Positions 29,899 to 42,429 of a DNA stretch of 64,000 nucleotides are shown piece after piece. The notes beneath the pieces were generated by a model, which did no database searches, was not told the origin of the DNA, and saw nothing but the letters and a program-made list of their open reading frames with translations. The stretch is from Pleurodeles waltl (Eukaryota > Chordata > Amphibia > Caudata > Salamandridae). Within the stretch, counting starts at the first letter, position 1; every line of letters starts with the position of its first letter. Both the position numbers and the translations under genes were made by a program. The stretch spans positions 329,976,177 to 330,040,176 of the forward strand of contig NC_090448.1 in the NCBI RefSeq assembly GCF_031143425.1, given 5' to 3'.

Positions 29899-31479
29899 GT
29901 ATGTATGTAACTGGTCTCCATGCTGCCATCCATCATTGTGCTGACCTGGACAGTGTGGTTGGTTACACGATCTTTAAAGCTCCTAACAGCGTGTGCATGT
30001 CTTGTACAATATTACCGTAGTGCTATATATAATAATGACCCTGGTTTTGCAGCGAAAAAAAGGTGCAATGCTTAATTTTGTGTACTGAATTAGTTATAAG
30101 GAAAAAGCAACATAGAAAGTAGTTTTCAACGTTTTTTAACAATAGGCACGTCTTTTTTTTACTTGAAATATTAGGCTTGCTGTTTATGGTCTATTTGACT
30201 TCGATTGATTAAGATCCTAAAATTACATTTTCTATTCGAACTCCAGTCTGAATGTTTGCAGAAGTGCACAGCAAAAACTGGCATACAGATGTATATCAAA
30301 CTTGGATCAAAAGATAGCGGTTGTCCAACTTTGTTTCTATGCACTATATTTGTTTTTATTGCAACATTATATTCACTTCTATCTCAGACATATCAATCAG
30401 GAACAAGGCCACACTTGCATCAGAACTTCATAAATAAACCGTATAATGTCCTCACCGAAAGCAGCTTAGTGGTCACATAGTAAAAGCTCATTGCACTGTC
30501 ATTAATGACCCCCATGCTCCACTCCCCAGTTTATAAGCTCGCCAGATCATTCTTAGGTCCACATTTCATCGTACAAAGGCCGGAGGAAGTCTCTGCATTG
30601 CCCGATGAGAATTCCTTTGAATTTGCACCACTCTGCCCATATTTTGTAATGTTTCTGTGGACACCTTCTGATCGCATAAATAGGATCTCTATTCTCGTAC
30701 AATGGTCTAATCCTGTCTTCCATCCTTCCAAGGATGGAGGGTCTGCACTTTTCGGTGCTTTATAAATGTCCCTCTTGTCCACAACCAGTCCCAATCGCAT
30801 CAAAGCCACCTGTTATCTATTACTGTCATTGTCTGTTGTAACATGGAGAAGAGTGAATTTGAGATCCCTGGATAATTAACGTCCAAGCACTCGCCCCAAG
30901 CACGTAATCACCTCCTCCTAGAAGGGAAACAGTTGTTCACATTTCCAAACAGCAACAGGTCACCCTCCTGAGCCCCAAATCTTGGATAAGTGGGCGAAGT
31001 TATGGCCCCCTTGATCCACAATCTTTCCAGTGTACAGTAGACTCTGTGTAACTATTTCAGTGGGATAAGTCTAAACTCTGAGGCAATTGCTGCTTCTCGG
31101 GGAGGACGCTTGAAACTCTCTCCAATCATCAACCATTAGAGGTCCTATGTATTTGTCGTTTGTAATTGGTCAAATGTGTCTTATGAATTATTTACTAACG
31201 AGTATAGATATCTTATGAACAGTCAGATCATCAAGTAGGATTTAGCCTTTATTGAGCTACTGTCGGGTAATTTTTCCAAGTCTGCTGTGTAGAGCATGAG
31301 GGCATGCCCGAGCTGTGAACATGTGAAAACCCAACTGCTCTGTAGATCATGGGTACTCGCAAATAATTTCCCAGAGGCCAAAATGTTTAGTCTGTGGTGT
31401 TATCAAGGGCTGCACTAATGCCAGAAGGATGGTAGTTGAGGCAGGGAGGGGTGAAAGATGGGTATAGGGGGAACAAAGC
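29899..31479. other. APEH intron, unassigned
   Basis: The GTATGT donor opens a 16.4-kb intron. In this part I see no clear repeat or gene; the ORF at 30531-30809 (minus) has no recognisable domain. Confidence 0.5.
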
Positions 31480-31700
31480 ACGTACATCTAGTGGTTTACC
31501 GTGTGAAACCAGAAAACCTGGGATCAATCCCGGCTTAGCTATTTGACCAAACTGTGATTCTAGGCAAATTGGTTAGTTCATTTTTACTCCTTTTTCTTCG
31601 TTATCACATAGAAGAGGATTTAGAAATGCAGGACTTCAAGGAGTGCACTGCACAAATTCTTCTCCCGTTTGTCATTTAATAAATTATAATGTTGTTCATG
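31480..31700 (+). repeat. tRNA-derived SINE, MIR-like (tentative)
   Basis: GTGGTTTACC, then AACCTGGGATCAATCCCGGC (B-box-like) and TCTAGGCAAATTGGTTAGTTC follow the order of a MIR/CORE-type SINE: tRNA head, then a GGCAA-type core. Boundaries and family are approximate. Confidence 0.4.
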
Positions 31701-32930
31701 TATAATAGCAACTCAGCCCACCCAAAAGGTGCATATAATAACTGACTTGCCTATTAGTTCACTACAGGCCTTGTTGTCAGGGGGAAGCATGACTATTTCT
31801 AAATTCATGTTTGAAACCTATCACAAACAAAGAAAACTCCTCAATGCACTTTAAAAAATACTAATAAATGTACTGATATAATGTGCTAAGGTAAAACAGG
31901 TCTTCAAGTTAATGAAATACTCTTTTTGAATTTTGAAAAGACTATCATATTTTTACATATTTGCTGCAAGAAGGTATTCATAAAGTTAAGTGGTGCAGGA
32001 AACACTGCTTCATTTCTTTCTTTATCTTCCATTAAATTGATGTTTGACCATTTTTTAAAACATATTTCTAATGTTAGTGCAGAGTCCAGTACTGCAGTGG
32101 ACCAGGGGGCCGCATGTGAAGGCCAGGAGGGCCGCAGTTGGTACCACCGAGCCGTACTTTGATATCACTTTTGTAGATCATACTCTCCCTGTAAGTCTGC
32201 AAAGGATTTTAGCAGCTAAGAAGACATAATATTTCCCAGGTTAGAGATATACATGGTATGCCAGGACTTCTGGTCTGTGTAAATCAGACACCTGTCTAAA
32301 TATAGTCCCTAACCGTAGGGGAGTCTCTTTAGTCAAGCGACTGGACCACCCTAGAACTCTATGAAAGTCCCTCCATACCTAAGTGCATCTTTGTGACTAG
32401 GGGAAGAAACCTTGGTGTAGCTCCTCCAAAAGGCGAACATAAAAAAGATGTTTCTTTCATTACTCATCTCTCCAATGCAAAAGCAGGGTCTCCTGTGTTG
32501 TCAACCCACCATTCATTGATGATGATGAGGTGAGACACCCTGTAGCAAGAGACAGTGTGTAGAGCAGCCATGCCAACTTTGTATGTAGATTTATATCATT
32601 TAGATAAGGCAATTCTCAGGATTGGCGGTTCCAGAGGAAGTCCAGCAGAAGTGAGTCTACTTTCCTGAAAAAGGAATGTGGCAGGGAAAGGGATAGTTCT
32701 GTTTTTGGCATAGAAGGTGCAGCAGGGCTACCATCTTATGAATGAAGAAGTGTCTCATAACAGACAAGGGGAGTGCTGACTAGAATCCAAAGTCATGGGT
32801 TAGGTGATCCAGCTTGGGCTGTATGTTCCGGTTCCATGCCCTCTACAGGTTTCCTGTCGCATACACGCTGAGATATTTCAATGTCTTTTAAAACCTGTAG
32901 GTTAGTGGTCCATTCTAAAGCAGGGGGAAG
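31701..32930. other. APEH intron, unassigned
   Basis: AT-rich intronic sequence without recognisable genes or repeats. It ends at the 5' end of an L1. Confidence 0.45.
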
Positions 32931-34610
32931 GGGAGGAGGAGCCAAGATGGCGGATGCATAGGGCAGATTCCTGTGCCTCTCCACCGGCCCGCTGAGAAAA
33001 CCCTGGCCACCCGCCTGACCCGGGGCGATTTACAGCAAAGCCCCGGCTCCTCAACGAGTAAGGAGCACTCTTGTCGAGCCAAAGGTGACTGAGATGGAGA
33101 AGGTGAAAGGACGATGGGGGCTGAGAAAGAGCCCGGTGAGCAGAGACCCAACAGCTCCTCAAGATGGGGGTGCACAAGGAGCGATAGAAGATGGCCAGCT
33201 GTGGTGAGAGGTGAGGAGCATCGGCTTAGAGAGGGGACGGGGAAGGCCCCCCCAGTGCGAGAAGAGAGCAGAGGGATAGACAAAGGGTGCAGACCAGAAG
33301 AGAAGCCCGGTGGCCTGGCCAGAAGAAACTGGTCCGGAGGACCCCCCTGGAGCCTGAACTAACGATTGCAGGGCCTAGATGGCGAACATCATATGAGCTC
33401 CTGTGTAGACCTCCTGGTCGGATGGAGCACACGGTAGGCCTATAGCTCAGCCAAGCCGCCCGACCAGTATGTGACAAAGAAGCAGACGGAGGTGCGGATC
33501 CAGCAAGGGAGACTGGGTCAGGACGCGCTAGTGACGGCGAGCCTGTGGTGTGGCCCATGGGGCTGCGTGGAGCGTTGGGTCCCTGACCAACACACTATGG
33601 AGTGCCAGGATGGTGAAAGGTCAGAAACAGCAGGCAGCGCAGGGAGACTGAACTGGCGACGGCCTGTGGCATAGAAGGGAGGCAGGGAGGGCCCACGCAG
33701 AGTGTTCAAAGAGGGAGCAGAAGTAGGGACTGCTGACCCAAACTCTCTGGGAAGCCCAGTGGATCAGCTGGCAGAAATTGGTCTGGAGGGCCTTCCTAGA
33801 GTCCGATCTAAAGTCTACAGGGCCTAGAGGAGGAACATCAGAGGGGCGCCTGCGGAGTCCTCCCGATCAAAGACGAAATGCGCGGCTGGCCGTCTGACTT
33901 GGGAGAGACAGAGAGGAGCAGGCGAGGAGGTGGACCTGGTGCTGGGGGACCCAGCCAGGATGCGCTGGTGGTACCAAGCCAGCAGCACGGCCCAAGGGAC
34001 TGTGCGGAGCGTCGGGTACCCCAACCGACTCGCCACGGAGGTTCCCGGACACGGAGAGGCCGGAAACGACCGGCTGAGCGAGAAGGCTGGGCTAGAGACG
34101 AGGAGGGGTTGGGGGGGGCAGAACTGTGGTCTATCTGACTGAATTGGAGAGTCGGGCCCAGAGCTGAGACCCAGCGAACTCCTCCGCAGCTAACAGCCCG
34201 AACGAAGTGGCAAAGGTCACTGTCAGTACCGGAGCCCCCTGATCAGAGCGGAGGGGAGGAACTGCGCCACCTCTGGGGTGGGAGTAACCCACTCCTGTGG
34301 GAAGCTTCACATCTACAGCTGCAGCTGGAGCACAGTAGGCCCTCCAACTGGGCCAAGGAGGTGAAGGTCCTGGGAGGGGCCTCCCAAGCAGGAAGGCCTG
34401 TTGCGAGTCTGACTGGATACACAGACGAGGTACTCTGCCTGGGTCACAGCTCGGTGAACTACTGTGAGAGGGGCACCCATCACGCAGAGACTGTGAGGAA
34501 CAGCGGCCGACAGAGTATGTTGAGGACAATGGCCACAGCGCGATCCAAGTAAGATAGTTCAGTGAAAGTCATGCTGTCCAGGCCCATACCGAGCAAGAGA
34601 ACAACACCTT

Positions 34611-35009
34611 GTGAAATTTTGGGGCCACACCTTGCTCCTATATCAGGACCTGGCAGCGATCACCCTACAGAAGAGGCAAGACTTCCGCCCGATCACCTAC
34701 TTTCTTAGGGACAAAGACGTCACCTACTCCTGGGGCCGTCCCTTCAGACTAATCTTCCAATGGGAGGGAAAAACACACCAACTGCGCTCATTGAAGGAAG
34801 CGTACAAGTTGCTGCGGCTTGAAGAACCCTCGGAGGAACAACCACACTCGCTGAGACCAGATCGCCGGTGGCGTAGACGAGCATGCTCTCAGACAGTATT
34901 GACAGGGAACACCAAACCGGACCTAGAGACTATAGTATCCAGGACATTAAGAAACCTCAAGGGGAATAATGGGTCAGGGGCCATAAAGCACCACAACTAC
35001 GGTGGCTGA
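34611..35009 (+). pseudogene. L1 ORF1 protein, C-terminal domain
   Basis: The frame has LLLYQDLAAITLQKRQDFRP, then VTYSWGRPFRLIFQWEGKTH, then LRSLKEAYKLLRLEEPSE. This is the L1 ORF1p C-terminal domain: the L-Q-K-R-x-x-F-R-P helix and Y-x-W-G-x-P-F strand. ORF1p is a trimeric nucleic-acid chaperone that packages L1 RNA. Upstream (33000-34600) the coiled-coil and RRM parts are not readable as one frame. Confidence 0.8.
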
Positions 35010-35089
35010 GGGGGATCTGGGTGGGGAGGTGTGGGGGGGCCCTGGAAGAGGACAGGAACCCAGGGCAGGAGGCTCCTAGCACTCAATCT

Positions 35090-35640
35090 ACTTTCCTGTA
35101 CTACGCAGGATTAAACTTTAAAGTATTCACCTTCAATGTTAAAGGATTAAACAATCCAACCAACTGTAGAGCAGTCCTTTCCTATTTGGAACACATGCAG
35201 GCTGACATATGCCTCTTACAAGAGACCCGCGTAATACCCGCAGATCACCATAGACTGCACTCAAGATTTTTCCCAATACAGTACTTTTCATCACAAGGGA
35301 CCAAGGTGGCAGGGGTAGCACTTCTTGTTTCACGGTCCTTTCGTGGGAGACAAGATAGATGAAATAAAAAGGCCGCTTGCCGGCATTCCGGATACATATA
35401 GGGGACTTTCAGGCTGTCGTGGCATCAATATATGTGCCCAACAAGGGACAGGAGGTGTTCATACACCGGGCGCTGGTTGAGACCACAACCGCACATGAGG
35501 GACGGGTGGTTATAGGAGGTGACTTTAATATTGTCTGTAACAATGATTGGGACAGATCTGCCGCTATGTGGGGTAAGGGGAAGAAACCCTGTCGGCAGGG
35601 GGGAGGGGGATGGGGAATTGGGGGTGTGTGGAGAGACTGG
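35090..35640 (+). pseudogene. L1 ORF2 endonuclease (APE-type) domain
   Basis: The frame reads VFTFNVKGLNNPTNCRAVLS and DICLLQETRV (catalytic Glu in LQET). After a frame change it gives AVVASIYVPNKGQEVF and VVIGGDFNIVCNNDWDR, the GGDFN metal-binding motif. APE-type endonuclease nicks target DNA for target-primed reverse transcription. The break between 35360 and 35377 (stop and frameshift) kills it. Confidence 0.85.
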
Positions 35641-35779
35641 GGGAGTTGAACCTTGGAGACCTATGGAGAGGAAGACATCCTACAACCAGAGCCTATACAT
35701 TCTACACACATGCCCACAAAACGTATGCCCCCTTTGATCTCTTCTTGGGCTCCAAGGAAAATAGAGCAGATGCTGAGGG

Positions 35780-35811
<32 letters not shown>

Positions 35812-35820
35812 TATATATTT
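35780..35820. repeat. (AT)n microsatellite
   Basis: About 38 bases of TATATA with one phase slip, inside the decayed L1 ORF2 between endonuclease and RT. Confidence 0.9.
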
Positions 35821-36469
35821 TGAGCTGTTCACGCTGTCTGATCACACAGCAGTATCCCTAGTTCTAAACATTCCCCTCCAGCCCAAAAGATACTACCCTT
35901 TGTGGTTGAGAACCACCCTCCTGCTGTGGACGGAGGTGGTGGCACAGATAACGAAAGCCATTTCCAACTTCTTAGAGATCAGTGACACTGCAGACACACC
36001 TATCTCACTACTCTGGGAGACATTGAAGGCTGTTATCAGAGGGGAATTTATTACGATGTAAGCAGCGGATAATAAAATCCAATGGGAGAAGAGGGCCCAA
36101 TTGCAACAGCAGATGACTGTACTAGAGAGGATCCACAAAAGGACTGCACCCTCCCAAGCATGGAGACTACTTAGCTCAGCTAGCCGGTCTCGATACTGAT
36201 AGAGCAGAGTGCGCTGCCCTTTGCCTGCGATACTCCTTTTACAAGGGTGGTGATAAGTGCGGACGCCTCCTGGCCAACAGTCTTGGAGCCCAGAGGCAGA
36301 CACTTGCGGTGGCAGCAATTCAGGGCCTGGATGGGGTGGAAGTGGCGAATGACACACAGATTGCCTCAATGTTTTGCGACTTCTACCGGGCCCTTTAACC
36401 ACCCCCCCCCCACCCTCAGCAGACAGACAAGGACACCTCCCACCAGTATCTCACCCGAGCCCACACATC

Positions 36470-37754
36470 TAAACTGTTGATGGAGGATGGGGGCCTGCTG
36501 GAGGTCCCAATCAAGATAGAGGAGGTAATCTCTGCAATTGCCTACTGGAGGCCTTGAAGTCTCCAGGAAGGGGCAGCTTCCCAGGCCTGCTTTATAAAAC
36601 ATTCTGCAGTAGCCTAGCCCCGATATACCTCTTTAACGCCATCACGGGTCCGAGTGAGTTCCCGCCATCCATGCTAGAAGCATCCATTGTGGTGATTCCC
36701 TAAACTGGGGAAGGACCCCACACAATGCAGGTCCTATAGACCAATTTCTCTACTTAACGTAGACTTCAACCTACTCACGGGCATCCTAGCCTCCCGTCTG
36801 ACTCCGCTGATGCCTGGCGGACCCTGATCAGGCGGGTTTTGTCCCACACCAGCAGTGCGGGGACAACACTAAGTGAATCATGCACATATTAGATAAGGCC
36901 CAGTGCTCGAGAAGGGAACTTATGCTGCTTAGTATAGGTGCAGAGAAAGTGTTTGATCGCGTCCATTGGCCGCACCTTCAGGCAACGCTGGAGCATTTTG
37001 GCCTTGGACCCCAATTCCAAGCCTAGATAGCGAGCGCATACAGCCACCAGAGGGCCTCAGTCAGAGTCAGTGGGGAGACCTCCACTTCATTCTCTGTTGG
37101 CCGCAGAACCCGTCGGGGGTGCCTGCTTTTCCCCCCTGCTGTTCGCTCCCTATATGGAGCCATTTGCCTAGAGGGTGAGGGACAGCCCAGAAGTAACCAG
37201 GGTGGAAGAGTACACCATTGTGGATGACGTGGTGGTTGCATTAGATGACCAGATAAGGGCTCTCCCGGCTTTTTTAAAGTCGTGGAGGTGTTTGAGAGGG
37301 TGTCCGACTTCCAGATTAACCTTTCGAAGTCCCAGGCCTTCAATCTCACACTTTCGGGAGGGGTGGCAGATTCGATGGCCCAGCAGTACCCGTTCCAATG
37401 CCAGACACATTCTATTCCCTACTTAGGCATCCAGATAGCTAGAACAGTCCCAGAGACGTCAAAGAGGAACTATGACCTCATTCTGGAGGGTGTCAAAAAG
37501 ACATGACACAATGGCGATGATACCCAATTTCCTGGCTCGGGAGAATAGCCGCAATAAAAATGTCAATCATCCCTAAAGTCCTATTCCTCTTCCAGGCACT
37601 ACAGGCCGAGCCCCCGCTGGGCTGTCTGCTGGCGCTGCAGAGGGAAATCAACTGCTTCATCTGGGCAGGCAAGAAACCCAAAATAGCTCACACCTGGGCC
37701 TATCAATCCCCGTTCAGGGGAGGCCTAGGAATCCCAGACATTCATTGTTCATAG
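36470..37754 (+). pseudogene. L1 ORF2 reverse transcriptase region, heavily decayed
   Basis: Scattered frames read YRPISLLNVDFNLLTGILAS (RT fingers), a run around FDRVHWPHL-type sequence near 36950, then FQINLSKSQAFNLTLSGG and SIPYLGIQIARTVP (thumb border). A later frame has MSIIPKVLFLFQALQAEPP and FIWAGKKPKIAHTWAYQSPF, typical of the region after RT in L1 ORF2. The YxDD motif itself is not intact (DDVVV/DDVVVAL-like at about 37215-37245). Multiple stops and shifts occur. Confidence 0.75.
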
Positions 37755-38700
37755 ACCGGGCACTCGCCGGCACCCCTCTGTAAGATCCCCGTGCTGCCCC
37801 GACGCCATAGAACATGAGGTCTGTACTCCTCCCCTGTCACCAGAGCAACCCTGAAGGTCTGGGACCAAGTAGTGTACACTAGAGGCCTGACCTCCTCCCC
37901 CTCTCCTTTATCGCCTGTCGTGGGGAACCCGGATTTCATGCTGGGAATAGACCAAGGAGCCTTTAGCCCCTGGACATCACCATCATGCCGATCCATAGGA
38001 CATTTGTTTGATGAAGAGGGACTCTTGCCCTTCAAAAGCTTAAAGACCACGCATTCACTGCCAGAGACTGAGAGGATGCACTATCTACAGATTCGCCACT
38101 GGGTGATTCAGCCCATAAACTGGAAACAAGCATGTAGACCCCTTACACAATATGAAAAATGGCTGCTGACGAAAACAGATCAGCACATAATCTCGGACCT
38201 CTGTGACCTGGTTCAGCAAACTACCCCGAGATCCAGGGTCCCAGGCCAGACTCGATGGGAGGCAGAATTGGGTAGACCACTGACACCCCGGGACTGGGAG
38301 GCGATTTACTACAGGGCAAGACGCACAGCACATAGTACAAACGGCAGAGAGACTGCAATGAAGATTGCTACCTACTGGTATTTCACCCCAGCTTGACTTC
38401 ACGAAAGGGATCAGACCCGATGCTGGAGAGGATGCGAGAGGCATCAGGCATGCTAGCCAACCTGCTGTGGGAGTGTCCAAAACTGGCTTCCTATTGGGAG
38501 GGAATCTTAAACGACATCGACCGACATTTGGACACAACTCCCACGATTCCCAGCCTACATCATACTGGGACTACCAAACACTCTGATGTTCCCTCTTAAG
38601 TCACTACGAGACTGTCAGATCGGTCTAGCACTAGGAGCAGCTCTACAAAACATATTGACCCACTGGGGAACCTCGCAAATCCCCACACAGCTAGGTTGGT
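37755..38700 (+). pseudogene. L1 ORF2 C-terminal region
   Basis: A 174-residue frame (37872-38396) has MHYLQIRHWVIQPINWKQAC and TRWEAELGRPLTPRDWEAIY. A shifted frame adds LLWECPKLASYWEGILNDI, the W-x-C-P-x-x-x-x-x-W signature near the ORF2 end. It continues the ORF2 C-terminus in two frames; function is structural/nucleic-acid binding in L1 ORF2p. Confidence 0.75.
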
Positions 38701-38919
38701 TGCATCAGGTATAGCTGATCTTGGGGATGGAAAAGATTACACTCTCCCTCACGACACAAGGTAACTCGTTTAGAGAGATATGGCACCCCTTTCTCTCCCT
38801 TCTCTCCGGAGAGTTCAGAGAGCTGAACTTTCCTAAATATTTGCAACTCCTAAGGCTACTAGCAGGGGGATGATGCCTAGAAGACCTGACCTTATGGGAG
38901 AGCAGTACAGAAGCTAAGA

Positions 38920-39501
38920 GGGTCATTCTGACCCTGGCGGGCGGCGGGAACCGCCAAATGGCCGCTCCGCGGTCAGAAGACCGCGGATGCCATTCTGGCT
39001 TTCCCGCTGGGCCGGCAGGCGACCGCCAAAAGAGCGCCCGCCGGCCCAGCGGGAAAGGCCCTGCAACAAGGAAGCCGGCTCCGAATGGAGCCGGCAGAGT
39101 TGCAGGGGTGCGACGGGTGCAGTTGTACCCGTCGCGATTTTCACTGTCTGCTAAGCAGACAGTGAAAATCTTTATGGGGCCCTGTTAGGGGGCCCCTGCA
39201 CTGCCTATGCCAGTGGCATGGGCAGTGCAGGGGCCCCCAGGGGCCCCAAGACACCCGTTCCCGCCATCCTGTTCCTGGCGGTAAAAACCGCCAGAAACAG
39301 GATGGCGGGAAGATGGTCGGAATCTCCATGGCGGCTCTGCTTGCAGCGCCGCCATGGAGATTCAGCCCATGCAGGGGAAATCCGGCGGGAAACCGCCGGA
39401 TCCCCTGTTCTGACCGCGGCTTTACCCCGCGGTCAGAATGGGCTGGGAAGCACCGCCAACCTGTTGGCGGTGCTTCCGTGGTCCCCGGGTCAGAATGACC
39501 C
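38920..39501. mobile_element. hairpin-chain MITE 1 (GGGTCATTCTGACC ends)
   Basis: The ends are GGGTCATTCTGACC and GGGTCAGAATGACCC. Between them lies a near-continuous series of local inverted repeats. Examples: CCGCGGTC-AGAA-GACCGCGG; 22-bp arms TTTCCCGCTGGGCCGGC... at 38998-39055; GATTTTCACTGTCTGC with its complement at 39137-39171; TCCCGCCATCCTGTT... arms at 39259-39310; TCTCCATGGCGG arms at 39324-39361; AAGCACCGCCAA arms at 39448-39477. It is non-coding and inserted in the L1 3' part. No clear target duplication was identified. Confidence 0.75.
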
Positions 39502-39656
39502 CCTGAGTGTCTTAAACTCACGACTGGATAGCTTAATTGTGCACTTAAGAGGGTGTAAGGGTTGGGGTTTGGTTGGGTATAAGTTCTCTTCAGTTTAAGG
39601 GTGCTGCACCACCCTCTGTTCTGCTGTACTTGAAAATCAGTAAAGAAATTTGAACA

Positions 39657-40000
39657 ATAAGGCAGAAGGAAGCAAGTTGTGGGATACACCGGGGGCTTTG
39701 TTGATGGTGCGCTCTGAGAATCTACCAAATATTTGTAGTATCTTGAGAACCTGGAGTCGAGATTCCCGTGGTTCATCTAAGAATATAAGGGCGTTGTCCG
39801 CATATTATGCTATTCTGTCTGAAATACCGGGTGTCCAGTCCCCTGACCAGTGCATCTATCCTTAGCCAAGCTGCAAGGGATTCAATCAGAATGGTAAATA
39901 CCAAGGGCAACAAAGAGCACCCTTATATTTACCCCCATAGTACTGGGAAAATATCATAGAAGGAACCTCCCATTCCCGCCCAGGCTATCAGATTGCTGTA
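39657..40000 (-). pseudogene. L1 RT fragment with YADN box
   Basis: The minus strand reads GCSLLPLVFTILIESLAAWL and then, after a frame change, YADNALIFLDEPRESRLQVL and LQIFGRFSERTINKAPGV. This is the G-C-x-L-S-P-L-L-F region and the catalytic YADD box, here YADN. It is disabled by the Asp-to-Asn change and the frameshift near 39800. Confidence 0.8.
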
Positions 40001-40619
40001 TAGTAGTTATATACCCAGCTGATAAAGCTGCAGCCAAAATTCAGTTTGCCTCTGCATGGCAAGCAATTTCGTCCTCGCCTCATTCAGGAGTGTCTATCGG
40101 AGGACTGTCTCCCTAAGGGTGGAGGGGAATGGGACCCTGGAACTAGAAACTCTCTCTCTCTTGGGTTTTAAGATTTGAGTCTCAAGATTGGTTCCTTCCT
40201 GTTGTTCCTAATATCCCCTAGCAAAATGGTCTTGAGTACCTCCCAGAGTTTCTCTGGGAAGGCAACAAGCCTTCATTTACCACAAGATAATGTTCAATAG
40301 TTGATAAGATATATGACTTAGTCTCAGTCTCTTGTAGCCACCAGGCACTGAAGGGCTAATCTAATCACAGCCTTCCTGAGCCCAGGTGCAGCAATAATTT
40401 CATTGGTGAGTAATCAGACAGACCCTTGGGAAGGATGAGCATCCCCTCCTCCCTGTGAGTCTTGGAGCATGGCAAAATAAAATAATCCAGTTGAGAGAGC
40501 ACATTATGCTCCCTGGATTAGAAAGTGTAGCATTAGTTCTGGGGGGGTGTATGGTCCTCCATATGTCATGCCAGACCCAGCCCCTCCAGGAATCGGGCCA
40601 GGGGTGACAGTGTACGGGG

Positions 40620-41780
40620 CTGTCATCCCACCTCAGTTTATTTGTCTAGCATCCATCCACTTTACCTCCTCTTTCAGGTCCCCTCCCAGTATCCAGAACC
40701 CCTCAGGGAATTTGTGCCACCTAGTGCCTCAATGACTTTAAGAAAATACATTGTTACTGATGGGGAGCATACTGGAGCCCTAACAACATCACATACCTGC
40801 CCCAGTTGTCGTGCCAAACCAGTGTGACCTTTAGGGTGATGGTTGTGAATCAGTATGAGCTTCCCCTGCCCCCCTTGTAAAGCCTGCATGAAACATATTC
40901 GAGTAACCAATAGGAGCCAGAAAAGGAAACCTAGGGCCAGATTTATCATCACGGCCCTTTGCGAGTCGGAAATAGCGATTTTTACGAAATCGCTATTTCC
41001 GACCCGCAAAGTGCCATGTATCACATTTGCAATTCGCTAATAGCGATTTCTTAAAAATCGCAAATGCTATTACCGAATCGCAAATTGTGATACCAGCCCC
41101 ATTCGCACCTACGGGCCTGTTGGCCCATAGCTGCGAATTTTTTGCATTTACAAAATTGCGATTTCTGTACCAGAAATCACAATTTTGGAAATGCAAAAGC
41201 CCAGGGTGCTGGGGGCCTAAGGCCCCCTCTGCTGCATCCCAAAAAGGTCTTGGGGGACATGTAAGGTGCACACATGCCAAAAGTGCATGTGTGCTTTACA
41301 TGTTCAATTTAAAAACGCATTTTAAATGCATTTTTAAATTTTGTACCAGGTTACCACCTGGTTTCTTTTCATGGTATTTTGCATGTGCAAAATGCCATTC
41401 TGCGAAAAATCGCAATTTGCGTTTTTTTGCAGCATTTCCTTGCGATTTGGATTTTGCGAATCGCAATTTGCAACTAGCAAAACCAGGTTGCAACGCAAGA
41501 AATCACAATTTTTGTGATTTCTTATTTGTGGTCTGCGAATGCCTTTCATGCATCGCAGACCACTTTTTTGCACTCCCAAACGGCCGAATTTTGCGATTCG
41601 CACCGTTTGCAAGTGCAAAAAAATTTCATACATCTGGCCCCTAGTGCCCACCAAGTGAGTCTCTTGAAGGACTGTGTCCTTAAAGAAGTGCTTATCTGCT
41701 CTCCGTAGCTCACCTCTTTTATTTGGATCTAAGAAACCATTGGCATTTCATGTCAAGTGCTGAATGTGGTCCTGGTGCCA
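40620..41780 (-). pseudogene. L1 ORF2 endonuclease, split by a MITE
   Basis: The minus strand gives NANGFLDPNKRGELRRADKH and FKDTVLQETHLVGT up to 41641. The MITE follows, and reading resumes at 40934 with FPFLAPIGYSNMFHAGFTRG and later WILGGDLKEEVKWMDA (GGDFN-like). The catalytic Glu (LQET) is kept. Several stops and a frame change occur between 40860 and 40700. Confidence 0.75.
40935..41640. mobile_element. hairpin-chain MITE 2 (GGGCCAGATTTAT ends, CTAG duplication)
   Basis: Ends GGCCAGATTTATCA and (reverse complement of the right end) GGGCCAGATGTATGAA are flanked by CTAG at 40931-40934 and 41641-41644; a 3-bp TAG duplication is equally possible. The interior is AT-rich and hairpin-dense. 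Examples: CGGAAATAGCGATTT arms at 40969-41003; TTTTGCATTT...AGAAA arms over 41140-41200; a TGGTATTTTGCATGTGCAAAATGCCAT palindrome (20 of its bases at 41374-41393); TGGTCTGCGA arms at 41529-41562. It is non-coding. Confidence 0.8.
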
Positions 41781-42429
41781 TGCACAGTTGTGGTTGGCCA
41801 CATGGAGGAGTGCGCATGGTGACAGAAGGCATGAGGAGAATGTGTGGTGGTCGGTTCTGGGCAGTATTCCTATGTGCACAGGTCTGATTTAAGTCTAGGC
41901 ATAATGAATAAGAATAACAAACCTCATTCTGTCCAACCTATACTTTGACAACTTGTAGTACCTGTTGTGGAATAAAGTAGGGGCAATTACCTACTCAGGA
42001 AAACAAACACCAACTGTGTTCCAAATTACCAACACCCCTTCGACAGTCCCCCTGACTCAACCCTAAAACTCAAAAAGAAACAAAAATCCTCTGGGGTTAG
42101 GCTGCATCTGCTAGAAATTACTCTGCCTCTTACAAATCTTCAAAACACATAGGTGTAGCCCAATTATGTAAAGTGCCCATCAGCCATTATCTGGTGGTTA
42201 TGGAGGCACAGGTCTCTTATCCAGTTTCAGGCTCACCAGATGCTGATTGTTGAGGTTTTGGACTGTCTCGAGAGCTGTTTGTGGAGCTGTGTTGTCTCCG
42301 AGCCTGTCGGGCCCGTCACAGAAGCTGCTGCCATCCTTGGTTGCTACTGCCCCCTCCCCTACTTCAGAGGATTAAATTGTGTTACAGCAGAAGTCCTGCC
42401 TCTCCTTCATCCATGGTCAGGGCCCTCTG

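Larger units (their letters stand above)
32931..39655 (+). mobile_element. near full-length degenerate L1 retrotransposon
   Basis: The 5' end reads GGGAGGAGGAGCCAAGATGG, the well-known start of L1 5' UTRs. ORF1 and ORF2 domains follow in order. The 3' end is a short UTR finishing in AAAATCAGTAAAGAAATTTG (39634 onwards). A hairpin-rich element (38920-39501) is inserted near the 3' end. Many frameshifts and stops make it inactive. No target duplication was recognised at its ends. Confidence 0.85.

Noticed and set aside
30531..30809. 92-codon minus-strand ORF
   Set aside because: Looked for L1 or retroviral motifs and found none that hold.
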